From Pontibacter pamirensis (GTDB lineage: Bacteria > Bacteroidota > Bacteroidia > Cytophagales > Hymenobacteraceae): a stretch of 64,000 nucleotides of DNA. The translations under genes were made by a program, and so were the position numbers. The notes under the pieces were generated by a model. The model was not told the origin of the DNA. It worked only from the letters and a program-made list of their open reading frames with translations, and made no database searches. Positions 1 to 9,211 of the stretch are shown piece after piece; position 1 is the stretch's first letter, and each line of letters starts with the position of its first letter. The stretch spans positions 1-64,000 of the forward strand of contig NZ_SSNI01000006.1 of assembly GCF_010015475.1 (NCBI RefSeq). The letters are read 5' to 3'.

Positions 1-116
1 TATTGAAAAGCATGGCCCTGAACATCGCTCGAAGAAGCGGGTTTCTTTCAATGAAAGACGCTACCATGGCCTTTGCTAATAAAATTACGCTGATGACTAA
101 GTACATTAGAACTTAA
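1..116 (+). CDS. C-terminal end of an unidentified protein (partial)
   Basis: An open frame enters from the left edge (reading from base 3) and ends at a TAA at 114-116, giving about 37 residues that finish in LMTKYIRT. The gene is cut by the window start. The basic, Met-rich tail resembles the end of some insertion-sequence transposases, but this is only an impression; no diagnostic motif is visible. It converges on comEC and is followed four bases later by a GC-rich hairpin. Confidence 0.3.
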   Translation, partial: LKSMALNIARRSGFLSMKDATMAFANKITLMTKYIRT

Positions 117-119
117 CGA

Positions 120-143
120 CCCTGCCTCCGAGGAGGGGCAGGG
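120..143. repeat. GC-rich hairpin between convergent genes
   Basis: CCCTGCC at 120-126 pairs with GGCAGGG at 137-143 around a purine-rich loop. It lies just after the stop of the partial left-edge gene and before the comEC stop, so it may act as a terminator. Its composition (CCCCTGCC blocks) resembles the terminal repeats of the element at 51722-51959, which hints at an intergenic repeat family. Confidence 0.45.
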
Positions 144-177
144 GTGGTTGGAAACGGTAAGGTAAAACTCTAAGGCG

Positions 178-2292
178 CTACCGCAACCGCACCACTAAAG
201 CTCCGGAGTCCGCCACATCATAATACGCAATACCAAGAGTATCCAACTGCTGGTGCAGGCGCTGACGGTACCAGGGACTGTTGGAGGCATCCAGTACCAC
301 CTTACCGGGAGCATAGCTTTGCAGATCCTGCGGCTTAAGACGGACGTTGTTGCGTAGCAGCAAGTAGTCGAGGGGCAATGGCTGTTTTGAAGTTAGCTGC
401 GGAGGATGCGACAACAGGAGCATGCGCTGCCCCTGCCACACCAGCATACTGTTACTGTCCGGCAGCATAGTGAAAGAGGCTTCCATTGCAGCGCCTCCTC
501 CCAGAGAAGCAAACTGTGGCTGCTCTACTCCAATATGCCAGAGGTGTGGCTGAACGTTAAAGGTATAGTCACTGGCATCTTGCAGTAAAGCGAAATCAGC
601 CAATACAGTAGCCTGCTGCCCTTGCACCAGCGCCATGCCCGTGGCCCCGCGCACATTGTAAATTGTAAACAGCTTCTGCTCTTTCTGCTGCACTGTTTCC
701 CATACCTCCTGCACAGCCAGCACTGCCACTACCGCGGTAGCCACAGCAAAATAGCGAAGCTTTTTGAGCGCCATGAAAAGTATCAGGGTAATGAAGAGCG
801 CATACAGCAGCCAGGTCTGCAGTGTCGTAATATCAATGCCGTTAAGAAGGGCGTACGGGAGGCGCTGCACTGCTTCGTTAAACCAGTTCATCACCCAGAC
901 AATCCCGGAGTGTAACGCAAACAGCAGCCCGCTCAGCATCGGTACCCAACTGAAGGCTAAAGCAGCGATACCCGTATACAAAGCAAACATGGCAGCAGGC
1001 ACCACTACCAGATTCGCGAACCAGAAATAAACCGGGAACTGGTGAAAGTAGAACAACCCCAGCGGAAGCGTAGCCACTTGTGCCGCTACTGCCACCGTAA
1101 AATACATCCACACTTTATCCAGGAGCCAATTGTTTACCTCCAGCAATTGATATAGCTTCGGTTGCAGGTACACAATACCCAGCACTGCCAGGAACGATAG
1201 CTGAAAGCCTACCTCCTTCAGGTTGTAAGGGTTCAGCATGAGCAGGGCTGCCGCAGCAATGGCGATGGTGTTGTAGATGTTTGTCTGCCGCTTGATGGCT
1301 GTGCCCACCGTAACAAAACTGAACATAACCACCGCCCGCAACACCGAAGGCGATAAGCCGGTCAGGAAAGCATAAGTCCACAGAAGAGCCAGTATCAGCA
1401 CCGCTTGGAGCGCCCGCTGCCGCACAGTTGGAGCCATGAAACTAAACAGCCATACCAGCACCACGTAAATCAGCCCGACATGCAGCCCCGACACCGCCAG
1501 CACATGCATGGTGCCGGTGCTGGCGTAGGCGCTCCGGATAGAATTGTCCAGTTCGTCCTTTACGCCCAGAATCAAGGCAGAGGAAATAGCGTACTCCCGC
1601 CTCGCCTCCACCCTCTCCCGCAGCAATTGGTCGAGGTTGCGGCGCAGGTGCATACTGGCTGCCAGTAAGGGGTTAGATGGCGCAGCAGCAATTTTCTGCG
1701 CCTGGAACGCCTGCAGGTAATGGCGGTGATAAATGCCTTTGTTCGCGAGGTATTGCCGGTAATCGAACTGGTTGGGGTTACCAGGCGGTACTACTTCCTG
1801 TGGAGCACCTTTTACGAGAAGCACATCGCCATAATTCAGTTCATACGCTTTCTCCGAGTCGTGGGGTATGGAAAGCTGTACGTAGCCTTCGGCCTGCTGC
1901 CATTCTCCGTTTACCTGCACCTGCTGCACCCGCACAACGGTGCTTTGGTAGCCGGGCTTCTGGAGAATATAATCATCCACCACCCCAATATAATAAGCCG
2001 GTTGGCCGGATAGGTGCAACAGGTGCTGCGGGTTGTTTCTAACCGTATGCAGGTGCGTTGCCCAAAAGCCCAACGCCATGAAGCAAAGCAGCCCCACGAT
2101 GCCGGCCATGTTAGTCGCTACGGCAGCTTTCGCTCTTAAACTCCATACTGCCGCCAGAACAAAAGCGGCTACAAAAAAGGCGAAGACCTCCGCACTGTAA
2201 CGGAGGTCTTCGCCCAGAATAAAATACAGCAGAATACCTGCTATCAAACTCAGCGTGATGCGGATAAAGGGGTATGGCGCCCACCGCAGCAT
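178..2292 (-). CDS. comEC: ComEC/Rec2-family DNA uptake channel protein
   Basis: Inner-membrane protein of the family that forms the channel for single-stranded DNA during natural transformation. The 704-residue product has hydrophobic helices at the N-terminus (DUF4131-like region, about 1-200), then the competence domain with the hallmark AVSGLHVG near residue 270 and the GLSPSVLRA segment further on, embedded in many membrane segments to about residue 520. The C-terminal 180 residues do not show a metallo-beta-lactamase HxHxDH motif, so the nuclease-like domain found in longer ComEC proteins appears absent or very degenerate; this short form is common in Bacteroidota. The start codon overlaps the stop of the upstream acetyltransferase by one base (ATGA), suggesting translational coupling. 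Confidence 0.9.
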   Translation of the reverse strand: MLRWAPYPFIRITLSLIAGILLYFILGEDLRYSAEVFAFFVAAFVLAAVWSLRAKAAVATNMAGIVGLLCFMALGFWATHLHTVRNNPQHLLHLSGQPAYYIGVVDDYILQKPGYQSTVVRVQQVQVNGEWQQAEGYVQLSIPHDSEKAYELNYGDVLLVKGAPQEVVPPGNPNQFDYRQYLANKGIYHRHYLQAFQAQKIAAAPSNPLLAASMHLRRNLDQLLRERVEARREYAISSALILGVKDELDNSIRSAYASTGTMHVLAVSGLHVGLIYVVLVWLFSFMAPTVRQRALQAVLILALLWTYAFLTGLSPSVLRAVVMFSFVTVGTAIKRQTNIYNTIAIAAAALLMLNPYNLKEVGFQLSFLAVLGIVYLQPKLYQLLEVNNWLLDKVWMYFTVAVAAQVATLPLGLFYFHQFPVYFWFANLVVVPAAMFALYTGIAALAFSWVPMLSGLLFALHSGIVWVMNWFNEAVQRLPYALLNGIDITTLQTWLLYALFITLILFMALKKLRYFAVATAVVAVLAVQEVWETVQQKEQKLFTIYNVRGATGMALVQGQQATVLADFALLQDASDYTFNVQPHLWHIGVEQPQFASLGGGAAMEASFTMLPDSNSMLVWQGQRMLLLSHPPQLTSKQPLPLDYLLLRNNVRLKPQDLQSYAPGKVVLDASNSPWYRQRLHQQLDTLGIAYYDVADSGALVVRLR

Positions 2293-2720
2293 CAGCCTCT
2301 GTATATCATTTTATAGTGTTGTATGTCGCACTCGCTGAACATATCACCTTCTGTTTCGAAGCCGTGGCGCTTGTAGAACTTTACAGCAGGCAACTGTGCG
2401 TGCAAGTAAATTTGTTTATCTGCATGTTCTTCTTGCACATCCTGCAGCACAGCCTCCAGCACCTTCGCTCCCACATTTTTATTGCGGTACTCCTGCAGCA
2501 CTGCAAAGCGCTCCAGCTTTATACCCTTGTCGGTTACGCGCCAGCGGGCTGCGCCGCAGGGCACCCCATCATAAGTGGCCAGGTAATGTCTGGCAGTGCC
2601 TTCATACTGGTCGTACTCTGCGTCGGCGGGCACCTGCTGCTCTATCACAAAAACCTTTTCGCGGATACTATAAGCGGCTTTCAGGTCCTGCTCCTGGTCT
2701 ATTCGTTTTAGCTCAATCAT
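2292..2720 (-). CDS. GNAT family N-acetyltransferase
   Basis: A 142-residue acyltransferase of the GNAT fold. Recognisable pieces are the N-terminal AYSIREKVFVIEQ strand-helix, the LERFAVLQEYRNKNVGAKVLE segment that holds the acetyl-CoA pyrophosphate loop, and the C-terminal AVKFYKRHGF motif, a standard GNAT signature. The start is placed at the ATG at 2718-2720; an upstream in-frame TTG at 2741 would add seven residues. The substrate is unknown. It lies directly upstream of comEC with a one-base overlap, so the two are probably co-transcribed, although no functional link to DNA uptake is known. Confidence 0.85.
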   Translation of the reverse strand: MIELKRIDQEQDLKAAYSIREKVFVIEQQVPADAEYDQYEGTARHYLATYDGVPCGAARWRVTDKGIKLERFAVLQEYRNKNVGAKVLEAVLQDVQEEHADKQIYLHAQLPAVKFYKRHGFETEGDMFSECDIQHYKMIYRG

Positions 2721-2770
2721 TTGAAAAAGACAGAGGCGCAACGTGTTGCGCCTCTACCAGTTGTTTTAAT

Positions 2771-3811
2771 TTAGTATTCAGTGTTGAATTTTCTTCGCCG
2801 ATCATAAGAAGGCTCTTTCCTGTCATCTTCGGCTGACTTTGCCTCGACTCTGGAAGCACGTCGTTCTTCTTCCAGCTTGGTGTAAGCGTTTACGATATCG
2901 CGTACCAGTCTATGGCGTACAATGTCCTCAGAACTCATTTCCACAAAACCGATGCCTTTTACACCGCGCAGAATGTTCAACACTTCCATTAATCCGGAAC
3001 GCTGGTTACGCGGAAGGTCCACCTGCGACCAGTCTCCGTTCACCATTACTTTAGCGTTCGGTCCCATACGCGTCAGGAACATTTTCATCTGCGCCGGGGT
3101 CGTGTTCTGCGCCTCATCCAGTAGCACAAAAGCATTGTTCAGGGTACGTCCACGCATGTAAGCGAGGGGCGCAATCTCAATAATTTTGTTTTCCTGGTAA
3201 TATTTGAGCTTTTCTACCGGAATCATATCCTCCAGGGCGTCATAAATGGGGCGCAGGTAAGGATCTACCTTCTCCTTCATGTCGCCGGGCAAAAAACCAA
3301 GGCTTTCGCCTGCCTCTACCACGGGCCTGGAAATAATGATTTTCTTTACTTCTTTATTTTTGAGCGCCCGCACCGCCATGGCCACAGAAACATAGGTTTT
3401 ACCCGTACCGGCAGGTCCCAGGGCAAATACCAGGTCGTTTTTCTCCACAGCATCCACCAGTTTCTGCTGGTTAGCTGTTCTGGCTTTTATAATACCGCCC
3501 TTACTGCCATACACAATCACGTCCGGGGAAGTAACTATTACTTCCTCATCTGTAAAAGAATCAGCAGAAAGGTATCTATTTACACTGCTGTGCGTAATCT
3601 TTCCGAACTTGTGATAGTGATCAATAAGAGAACCCAGTATTTCATGGATCTTTGTTATTTCGGGTGTTTGGCCCTGTATTTTAATTTCATTGCCTCTCGA
3701 GATGATTTTACTGCTCGGGAAGGCAGCAGCCAACTGCTTGATATTTTGATTCTCTGTCCCCAGAAAGTCAATTAGAGAAATATTCTCTAAGGTTATGATT
3801 TTCTCTACCAA
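2771..3811 (-). CDS. phoH: PhoH-like ATPase
   Basis: Cytoplasmic ATPase of the PhoH family, often linked to RNA metabolism and phosphate stress. The N-terminal about 100 residues form the KH-like region found in PhoH-type proteins. The ATPase core begins near residue 110, with Walker A GPAGTGKT at residues 132-139 and Walker B LLDEAQN around D232-E233. The C-terminus is a charged tail. No in-frame ATG lies near the conserved N-terminus; the family start VEKIITLE is preceded by TTG, so a TTG start at 3809-3811 is proposed. At 346 residues it is full length. It is divergent from the SAM-hydroxide adenosyltransferase gene. Confidence 0.93.
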   Translation of the reverse strand: MVEKIITLENISLIDFLGTENQNIKQLAAAFPSSKIISRGNEIKIQGQTPEITKIHEILGSLIDHYHKFGKITHSSVNRYLSADSFTDEEVIVTSPDVIVYGSKGGIIKARTANQQKLVDAVEKNDLVFALGPAGTGKTYVSVAMAVRALKNKEVKKIIISRPVVEAGESLGFLPGDMKEKVDPYLRPIYDALEDMIPVEKLKYYQENKIIEIAPLAYMRGRTLNNAFVLLDEAQNTTPAQMKMFLTRMGPNAKVMVNGDWSQVDLPRNQRSGLMEVLNILRGVKGIGFVEMSSEDIVRHRLVRDIVNAYTKLEEERRASRVEAKSAEDDRKEPSYDRRRKFNTEY

Positions 3812-3860
3812 ATTATTGCTCCTCTATATAGCCTGTGAGTAATGTGTTCTTTAAATTAAG

Positions 3861-3868
3861 TAAATTTG
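3861..3868 (+). promoter_or_regulatory. Possible -7 element for the 3910 gene
   Basis: TAAATTTG matches the Bacteroidota -7 consensus TAnnTTTG about 40 bases before the start codon. No good TTTG element sits 19 bases upstream, so this is a weak call. Confidence 0.3.
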
Positions 3869-3909
3869 GTTTATATTAGTACAAATTCACAAAGATTATA
3901 GTTCTTACT

Positions 3910-4686
3910 ATGGCTGTAATTACGTTTACATCAGATTTTGGGTATAACGACCACTACGTGGCCGCTGTAAAAGCCAAAATTCTCTCTCAGGAAGCGCAGG
4001 CAACCATCGTGGATGTCTCGCATGCCATCGAACCTTATAACATTGCTCATGCAGAATTCGTGCTTGGCTCTGTTTACCGGGAGTTCCCGGAGGGCACGGT
4101 GCATTTAGCCGCCATTGACACCCACGGGAACAGACAGGGCAAATTTCATGCTGCAAAATACAGAGGGCACTATTTTCTTTTAGCTGACAATGGCCTGCTC
4201 TCGCTCCTGACAGACGGGGAACCAGAGGTAGTGGTAGAACTGAAAACGGACCGCCCGCTCATGCCTTTCCCGGCAAAGGATCTGCTCGCGAACGCCGCCG
4301 TTTTTCTTTCCAAAGGTGGCGACATAGACGTGCTGGGTGAGCGCACCGACCGTTACAGGCAGCTACTGAACCGCCAGCTGCGCCTGAATGACCACTCTAT
4401 CACAGGCCACGTAATTCATGTAGACCGCTATGGCAACCTGATCACCGACATCACCGCCGAAAGTATTGAAACTATCGCCCATGGCCGCACCTTCACTATT
4501 CACTTCGGCCGCGAAACCATAGGCCGCATTTACCCGACTTACAACCAGGTAGACGACGGCGACTGCTGCTGCATCTACAATAGCCAGGGCCAATTGTGCA
4601 TCGGCATCAACAAAGGCCACGCAGCAGAGCTATTGGGCCTCAACTTCGATTCGCAGGTGGATGTTCGGTTTTACCCGGGGAGTTAG
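3910..4686 (+). CDS. SAM hydroxide adenosyltransferase (DUF62 family)
   Basis: A 258-residue protein of the S-adenosyl-L-methionine hydroxide adenosyltransferase (chlorinase/fluorinase-like, DUF62) family, which uses water or hydroxide to split SAM into adenosine and methionine. The N-terminal TFTSDFGYNDHYVAAVK, the VDVSHAIEPYNI segment and the FLLADNGLLS motif are the family signatures; the C-terminal beta-barrel includes VIHVDRYGNLITDI. Housekeeping versions hydrolyse SAM; halogenase versions have extra loop residues, and nothing suggests a halogenase here. The ATG at 3910 fits the conserved start. Confidence 0.9.
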   Translation: MAVITFTSDFGYNDHYVAAVKAKILSQEAQATIVDVSHAIEPYNIAHAEFVLGSVYREFPEGTVHLAAIDTHGNRQGKFHAAKYRGHYFLLADNGLLSLLTDGEPEVVVELKTDRPLMPFPAKDLLANAAVFLSKGGDIDVLGERTDRYRQLLNRQLRLNDHSITGHVIHVDRYGNLITDITAESIETIAHGRTFTIHFGRETIGRIYPTYNQVDDGDCCCIYNSQGQLCIGINKGHAAELLGLNFDSQVDVRFYPGS

Positions 4687-4819
4687 TTTGGTTGCTACAT
4701 TGTTTAAATGTTAAATTGTTGTTTTTTTGGGTGGGTGAGGCAACAGGCTGTTAGTTCAGGCTTCTACCGTAATCATACTAGTTTAACCATTTAACATAAA
4801 ACAATTTAACAATTAAAAC

Positions 4820-5110
4820 ATGATCACTCGCATTGTCAGGATGACGTTTACCCCGGAGAAGACGGAGGAGTTCCTGGAGATTTTCCGGAGCTCAAAGGAG
4901 GAAATACGCGGCTTTGAGGGGTGTAAGCATGTGGAGTTGCTGCAGGATGTAAACACCCCGAACGTGTACAGCACCTACAGCCTGTGGGATTCAGAGGGCC
5001 ACCTGAACGAGTACCGCAACTCAGAACTGTTTGGGCAGGTATGGCCAAAAACAAAAAAGCTTTTCGCAGCTAAACCGCAGGCCTGGTCTCTTATTTCAGT
5101 TGATATTTAA
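4820..5110 (+). CDS. ABM-domain (antibiotic biosynthesis monooxygenase-like) protein
   Basis: A 96-residue single-domain alpha+beta protein of the ABM dimeric ferredoxin-like fold. It shows the beta-alpha-beta opening ITRIVRMTFTPEKTEEFLEIF, the FEGCKHVELLQD strand and the YSLWDSEGHLNEYRNSELF helix typical of the family. Members act on quinones, haem or polyketides, or have unknown roles; the sequence gives no substrate. It is followed by a strong terminator hairpin. Confidence 0.85.
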   Translation: MITRIVRMTFTPEKTEEFLEIFRSSKEEIRGFEGCKHVELLQDVNTPNVYSTYSLWDSEGHLNEYRNSELFGQVWPKTKKLFAAKPQAWSLISVDI

Positions 5111-5143
5111 CACTTCTCTGCTAAAGTAACACCAGAGAATTTG

Positions 5144-5187
5144 CTCCTCCAAAAGCCGAGTAACAGACTACTCGGCTTTTGGAGGAG
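5144..5187 (+). terminator. Perfect 19-bp hairpin after the ABM gene
   Basis: Arms at 5144-5162 and 5169-5187 are perfectly complementary (19 bp) around the six-base loop ACAGAC. The hairpin begins 34 bases after the stop codon of the ABM gene. There is no long T run, but the stem is strong and could act from both strands. Confidence 0.75.
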
Positions 5188-5262
5188 TTGTATGTTTACC
5201 TGTAATTGCCACTACTTGACCTGACACTACAGCTAATCTTTGTAGCAAAAGGCTTACAGGTT

Positions 5263-5320
5263 CATTTTTCTTTCGCAACCCCTCCATGGTTTAGTGAGAG
5301 GGGATTACGAAAGAAAAATG
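5263..5320. terminator. Interrupted hairpin before the metallopeptidase stop
   Basis: Outer arms at 5263-5275 and 5308-5320 pair over 13 bp; an inner stem CCCCTC (5279-5284) with GAGGGG (5298-5303) follows. It lies between convergent genes, 70 bases beyond the stop of the minus-strand metallopeptidase, and may terminate that gene. Confidence 0.5.
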
Positions 5321-5392
5321 TTAAGTGGGGAATGTCAGGTAAGCTACTGTTTAATGCCAGAGAATGTCAGCTTACATCCTGACTATTACAGT

Positions 5393-8380
5393 TTACCTAT
5401 TGAAGATTATCTTTTTATAGCTTGTGCCTGACGGGCTTAGCATTCTCAGGAAATACATACCTGAGGCTTGACCCGCTTCGGGAGTCCATTCAAACTCATA
5501 AGCCTGATCTGCCGCTGCATTTCCCTGAAACAGATTTGCTACTTCCCTACCTTTACTGTCATAGATCTTCAGCTCCATTGGTTGGGCTAGTGCCGACGTA
5601 AAGCTGACTTTGACCCTATCTGAGAATGGGTTAGGATATAGTTCCAGGTTCTTTTCACCGGAGGTTAAATTTTCTGCAGCTTCCATTCTTAAAGCTGCTG
5701 CCACTGGATCTGAAGCAGCGACTTTCTCTATTTCTATGCCTGATATGATGGCATTGTCAGCTACAGAAGTGAAGTTGATATTGACCACCCCGTCGCTCAC
5801 CGTCACGTTCTCGAACGTCTTCACCACGGCCTTTCCCGCTCCGTCTTGTGTATAGATGTCATAGTTGGTCAGCACCCGCTTGCCCTCCAGGTCCACGTGG
5901 AAAACGCGCGCACCTGCCAGGCCGCTCGTCCTGCCGCCGGGCGCCCCGAAGTACGGCTCCAGGAAGTGGAGCTTCACCCGGTAAGTGCCTGCCTCGCCCA
6001 CCGGGATGCTGTAGCTGAAGGGGGCTTTGGAGGCGGCGTACCTGTACTTCAGGTACAGGCCATCGTCGGTGGTGCCGGCCACGTCGAAGGACTTGGAGGA
6101 GGTAACGCCACCGCTAAAATTTGCATCAGCACCCCAGCTGCGCGACTGGCCGTCGGTATACTGTGTGCCACCGGAGGCAACCAGAACAGGGCCAGTTGAT
6201 GATTCGGAAAGCTGCTTGAAATTAGCTGTAATAGCTTTGTTGCTGTTCATGGTTACTGACAGTGGATTGACCGTTCCTGTAGCGTCGCCACTCCAGCCAG
6301 AAAACTGGTATCCTGTGGCTGCCTTGGCAGTTAATGTGACGCTTGTGCCACTGACATAGGTTGTCTGATTGGGACTTTTTGTCACCGAACCGCTACCTGT
6401 TGTATTTACTGCCAAAGTATACGACGGCACCACAACTTTCTCTATTTCTATGCCTGATATAATGGCATTGTCAGCTACAGAAGTGAAGTTGATATTGACC
6501 ACCCCGTCGCTCACCGTCACGTTCTCGAACGTCTTCACCACGGCCTTTCCCGCTCCGTCTTGTGTATAGATGTCATAGTTGGTCAGCACCCGCTTGCCCT
6601 CCAGGTCCACGTGGAAAACGCGCGCACCTGCCAGGCCGCTCGTCCTGCCGCCGGGCGCCCCGAAGTACGGCTCCAGGAAGTGGAGCTTCACCCGGTAAGT
6701 GCCTGCCTCGCCCACCGGGATGCTGTAGCTGAAGGGGGCTTTGGAGGCGGCGTACCTGTACTTCAGGTACAGGCCATCGTCGGTGGTGCCGGCCACGTCG
6801 AAGGACTTGGAGGAGGTAACGCCACCGCTAAAATTTGCATCAGCACTCCAACTGCGCGACTGGCCGTCGGTATACTGTGTGCCACCGGAGGCAATCAGAA
6901 CAGAGCCGCCTGTTAAAGTAGCAGGAATGGTTCCGGAAATTGAGTATCGACCGGTGGAGCCGTAATTAGAGTCAGCTCCTGATGCCCCTTTGGCTCCCTG
7001 AATGTAAACATAGTAGGTGCCTGCTGCCAAAGACTGCTTGATAGATGCTGAAAGTTCGGCAGGTTCTGAAACAACAAGGGTCTTGTTGGAAGAATTTTTC
7101 AAAGTAAGCGAAATATCCAGGTTGGCATAAGCTGAGTTTGGGCTGGCCGTCAGCGCTACGGAACCTCCACCTGTCTGGAAAGAAAAGACGTCCACATCGC
7201 TCCCGGAACTGATAATTCCAGTGTTAGCAGAGGCTGTGACTTTACCTGTATTATCTGTTCTTAGAACAGTAGCACCGGCACTCGTGTTTGCGTGGTCATC
7301 AGGCTTATAACTAAACCCATTCTGGGTAGTGATAATGCTCAGGTCATCTTCCAGGTTATTCGCGTTCAGATATTCCCCTTTGCTCCACTGAACCAGGCTG
7401 CTGTAGTAGCCTGCCCCCATAATCGGAGCCCAGGAGCCTTGTCCGTAATAGTATGCTTCCGAAGGAGAAGTTCTCCCATCATGAGACAGACCAAGCGTAT
7501 GTCCGATTTCGTGGGAACCGGCCTCGCCAGCAAACTTTGCGCCGGTATTGAACACCCAGCAAGGAGTTTCGTTGCCCCAGGTAAAGGAGTTGACATACGC
7601 CACACCCCCTGATCCAGGGTAAAAAAAGTCTGTAGGCGTGAAAACAACTCTCATTCTGCGGTTTGCAGGTGCGTTCAGGTAAGCAGCCTCGCTGGTAGTT
7701 ATATTAACAGAAAAAGGCTCATAATCTTCGCTGATCATTTTCCATACCTCCAGCATCTCAGCTGAGGTTAAGTTCGCCGGGGCAGCATCAATGGGGTTGC
7801 CACTGTTCCAGTAAGTACCGCTAACATACTGGCCATTAAAATCCAGCAACACAACAGCAGCGGCACCAGGTAAACTCTGTAGCTCCGGCACGGTAGCTCC
7901 CGCTGCAGTCGCCTCGCTTGTAGTAGCACTGCTTTTTACAGGCCCTTCCTGATATTCTATACAGACAACTTTATCTATGTCTACTTCCTGCAGGAAAGCC
8001 TGACCGTTGGCCTTAGAGGAATATTTGTATGATTTCTTTTGTTCCTTCAGAATAATAAAGCCGGACAGTTCTTCTACTGATACTTTCAGAAAGAAGGTGC
8101 TGTTCTTTTTATTATCTACCTCTCCGATAAAGACGTCCGCTTTGCCCTCTTTTTTACTAACCTTCAGGTTGAGTATCAGGGAATCCTGACCAGGTATAAA
8201 CTGGCTGATTTTGCTACTGTTCGGCGTCTTATTTATTTTTTTAGCATTGGCTGCTTTGGCCTTAAACTTGGCGCCTACATCTGCTGACTTGCCTAAATTG
8301 ATTGGAGTCTGGGCTGAGAGTGGCATGAACCATACCAGCAAAAAAGCTACTAGAAGTAAGGGTTTGTAAATGTTTTGCAT
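5393..8380 (-). CDS. Secreted T9SS zinc metallopeptidase with two malectin domains
   Basis: A 995-residue exported protein. A signal peptide occupies about residues 1-24 (hydrophobic LLLVAFLLVWFMPLSA). The catalytic region carries HEIGHTLGLSHD at residues 290-301, an extended zinc site (HExxHxxGxxHD) of reprolysin-like metzincins. Next come a pre-peptidase-like beta domain (about 370-480), malectin domain 1 (about 492-649), an InlB-B-repeat-like segment containing GWSGDATGTVNPL, malectin domain 2 (about 730-887) and a T9SS type A sorting domain starting at LELYPNPF. It is expected to be exported to the cell surface or medium and to bind carbohydrate through the malectin domains. The start is the ATG at 8378-8380; an in-frame TTG lies nine bases earlier. 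The two malectin domains are almost identical in DNA. Confidence 0.92.
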   Translation of the reverse strand: MQNIYKPLLLVAFLLVWFMPLSAQTPINLGKSADVGAKFKAKAANAKKINKTPNSSKISQFIPGQDSLILNLKVSKKEGKADVFIGEVDNKKNSTFFLKVSVEELSGFIILKEQKKSYKYSSKANGQAFLQEVDIDKVVCIEYQEGPVKSSATTSEATAAGATVPELQSLPGAAAVVLLDFNGQYVSGTYWNSGNPIDAAPANLTSAEMLEVWKMISEDYEPFSVNITTSEAAYLNAPANRRMRVVFTPTDFFYPGSGGVAYVNSFTWGNETPCWVFNTGAKFAGEAGSHEIGHTLGLSHDGRTSPSEAYYYGQGSWAPIMGAGYYSSLVQWSKGEYLNANNLEDDLSIITTQNGFSYKPDDHANTSAGATVLRTDNTGKVTASANTGIISSGSDVDVFSFQTGGGSVALTASPNSAYANLDISLTLKNSSNKTLVVSEPAELSASIKQSLAAGTYYVYIQGAKGASGADSNYGSTGRYSISGTIPATLTGGSVLIASGGTQYTDGQSRSWSADANFSGGVTSSKSFDVAGTTDDGLYLKYRYAASKAPFSYSIPVGEAGTYRVKLHFLEPYFGAPGGRTSGLAGARVFHVDLEGKRVLTNYDIYTQDGAGKAVVKTFENVTVSDGVVNINFTSVADNAIISGIEIEKVVVPSYTLAVNTTGSGSVTKSPNQTTYVSGTSVTLTAKAATGYQFSGWSGDATGTVNPLSVTMNSNKAITANFKQLSESSTGPVLVASGGTQYTDGQSRSWGADANFSGGVTSSKSFDVAGTTDDGLYLKYRYAASKAPFSYSIPVGEAGTYRVKLHFLEPYFGAPGGRTSGLAGARVFHVDLEGKRVLTNYDIYTQDGAGKAVVKTFENVTVSDGVVNINFTSVADNAIISGIEIEKVAASDPVAAALRMEAAENLTSGEKNLELYPNPFSDRVKVSFTSALAQPMELKIYDSKGREVANLFQGNAAADQAYEFEWTPEAGQASGMYFLRMLSPSGTSYKKIIFNR
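5721..6192 (-). repeat. Malectin-coding direct repeat, copy B
   Basis: About 472 bases almost identical to 6435-6906, offset by 714 bases (238 codons, so the frame is kept). It encodes the C-terminal malectin domain. Only a handful of differences were seen by eye, mostly near the two ends. Confidence 0.9.
6435..6906 (-). repeat. Malectin-coding direct repeat, copy A
   Basis: Partner of 5721-6192, encoding the N-terminal malectin domain of the same protein. Differences cluster near the boundaries (for example GATATAATGG against GATATGATGG). Confidence 0.9.
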
Positions 8381-9147
8381 AGCGAACAAAATTTAGGGGC
8401 ATTATAATTGGTATTATTGGTATCAATAAGGAAGCATAAGGTTCCGCACTTGTACACAAACTTTTGCTGCATTCTATTGTCGTTCATACCTGTTCCAGCT
8501 AATAATCTGCCAGCAAGAGAATGCCGGTAGGTGCTACTATTCAGGCTCTGTTGCTGTTCGTACTTTGACAAGCACACCAGCAGCATGTTTCTCTTCTGCC
8601 TGTTAAAGCGGCAATTTTAAAACGAGAATCAGGAACCAAAACAAAATTTGATTTCAGGCGGGTTAAATTCTTATGAAAGGTGTGAGATGAGTATTAGCTA
8701 ACCTATGGTATAAAACCTTAGCTAACCCTTCAATAGAAAAGACATGACTTTATGTAAAACTTATCTTCATATATACTTTCAAAAAGGTCCGGCAAACAGC
8801 TACATCATCAACTCAAATCTCTACAACACAAGGCTATAGCGCCATAAAAAGTAAATTCCTGTTCCTTTAAATTCTGTTCCAGCCATACCTGTTTAAACGA
8901 GGTAACTGATAGTTACCATAGCAAAAAGCAGCAGTATGTAGAAGAACAGGTGTTGTTACAGTGGCACATTATACTAATTATTAGTGTATAAGTTCTAATA
9001 AAAGATTACATTTTTTCATAAATAAGTTAAAACAATAGGTTAGCAGCCTATTTGCGCTGCAACTTCAGCCCCTATCTTTAAGAGATACCCCTGGGTAAGC
9101 TATGCATATCAGCTGGCAGCAACTAAACATTCCTCTCCCTTTTGCTG
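8381..9147. other. Intergenic, AT-rich, divergent control region
   Basis: About 770 bases between the divergent metallopeptidase and hscB genes with no convincing gene. It holds a small perfect palindrome, GGTAACT (8901-8907) and AGTTACC (8911-8917) around GAT, directly after GTTTAAAC at 8891-8898, which could be an operator. An overlapping open frame near 8350-8586 on the minus strand looks like chance. Confidence 0.5.
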
Positions 9148-9155
9148 TACCTTTG
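9148..9155 (+). promoter_or_regulatory. Possible -7 element for hscB
   Basis: TACCTTTG matches TAnnTTTG 57 bases before the hscB start. The expected upstream TTTG element is missing at the usual spacing, so this is tentative. Confidence 0.35.
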
Positions 9156-9211
9156 CTAGGTAGCGCAGTTTATACGCGCCGCTGCTGCTAAAGATTAATG
9201 AAACCTGATAT

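Noticed and set aside
3910..4686. A fluorinase or chlorinase assignment for the DUF62 gene
   Set aside because: The family motifs fit the common hydroxide adenosyltransferase; no halogenase-specific insertion or biosynthetic neighbours were seen.
5610..6965. Several plus-strand open frames (60-118 codons) over the malectin repeats
   Set aside because: They are antisense shadows of the metallopeptidase gene and come in near-identical pairs only because the repeat itself is duplicated.
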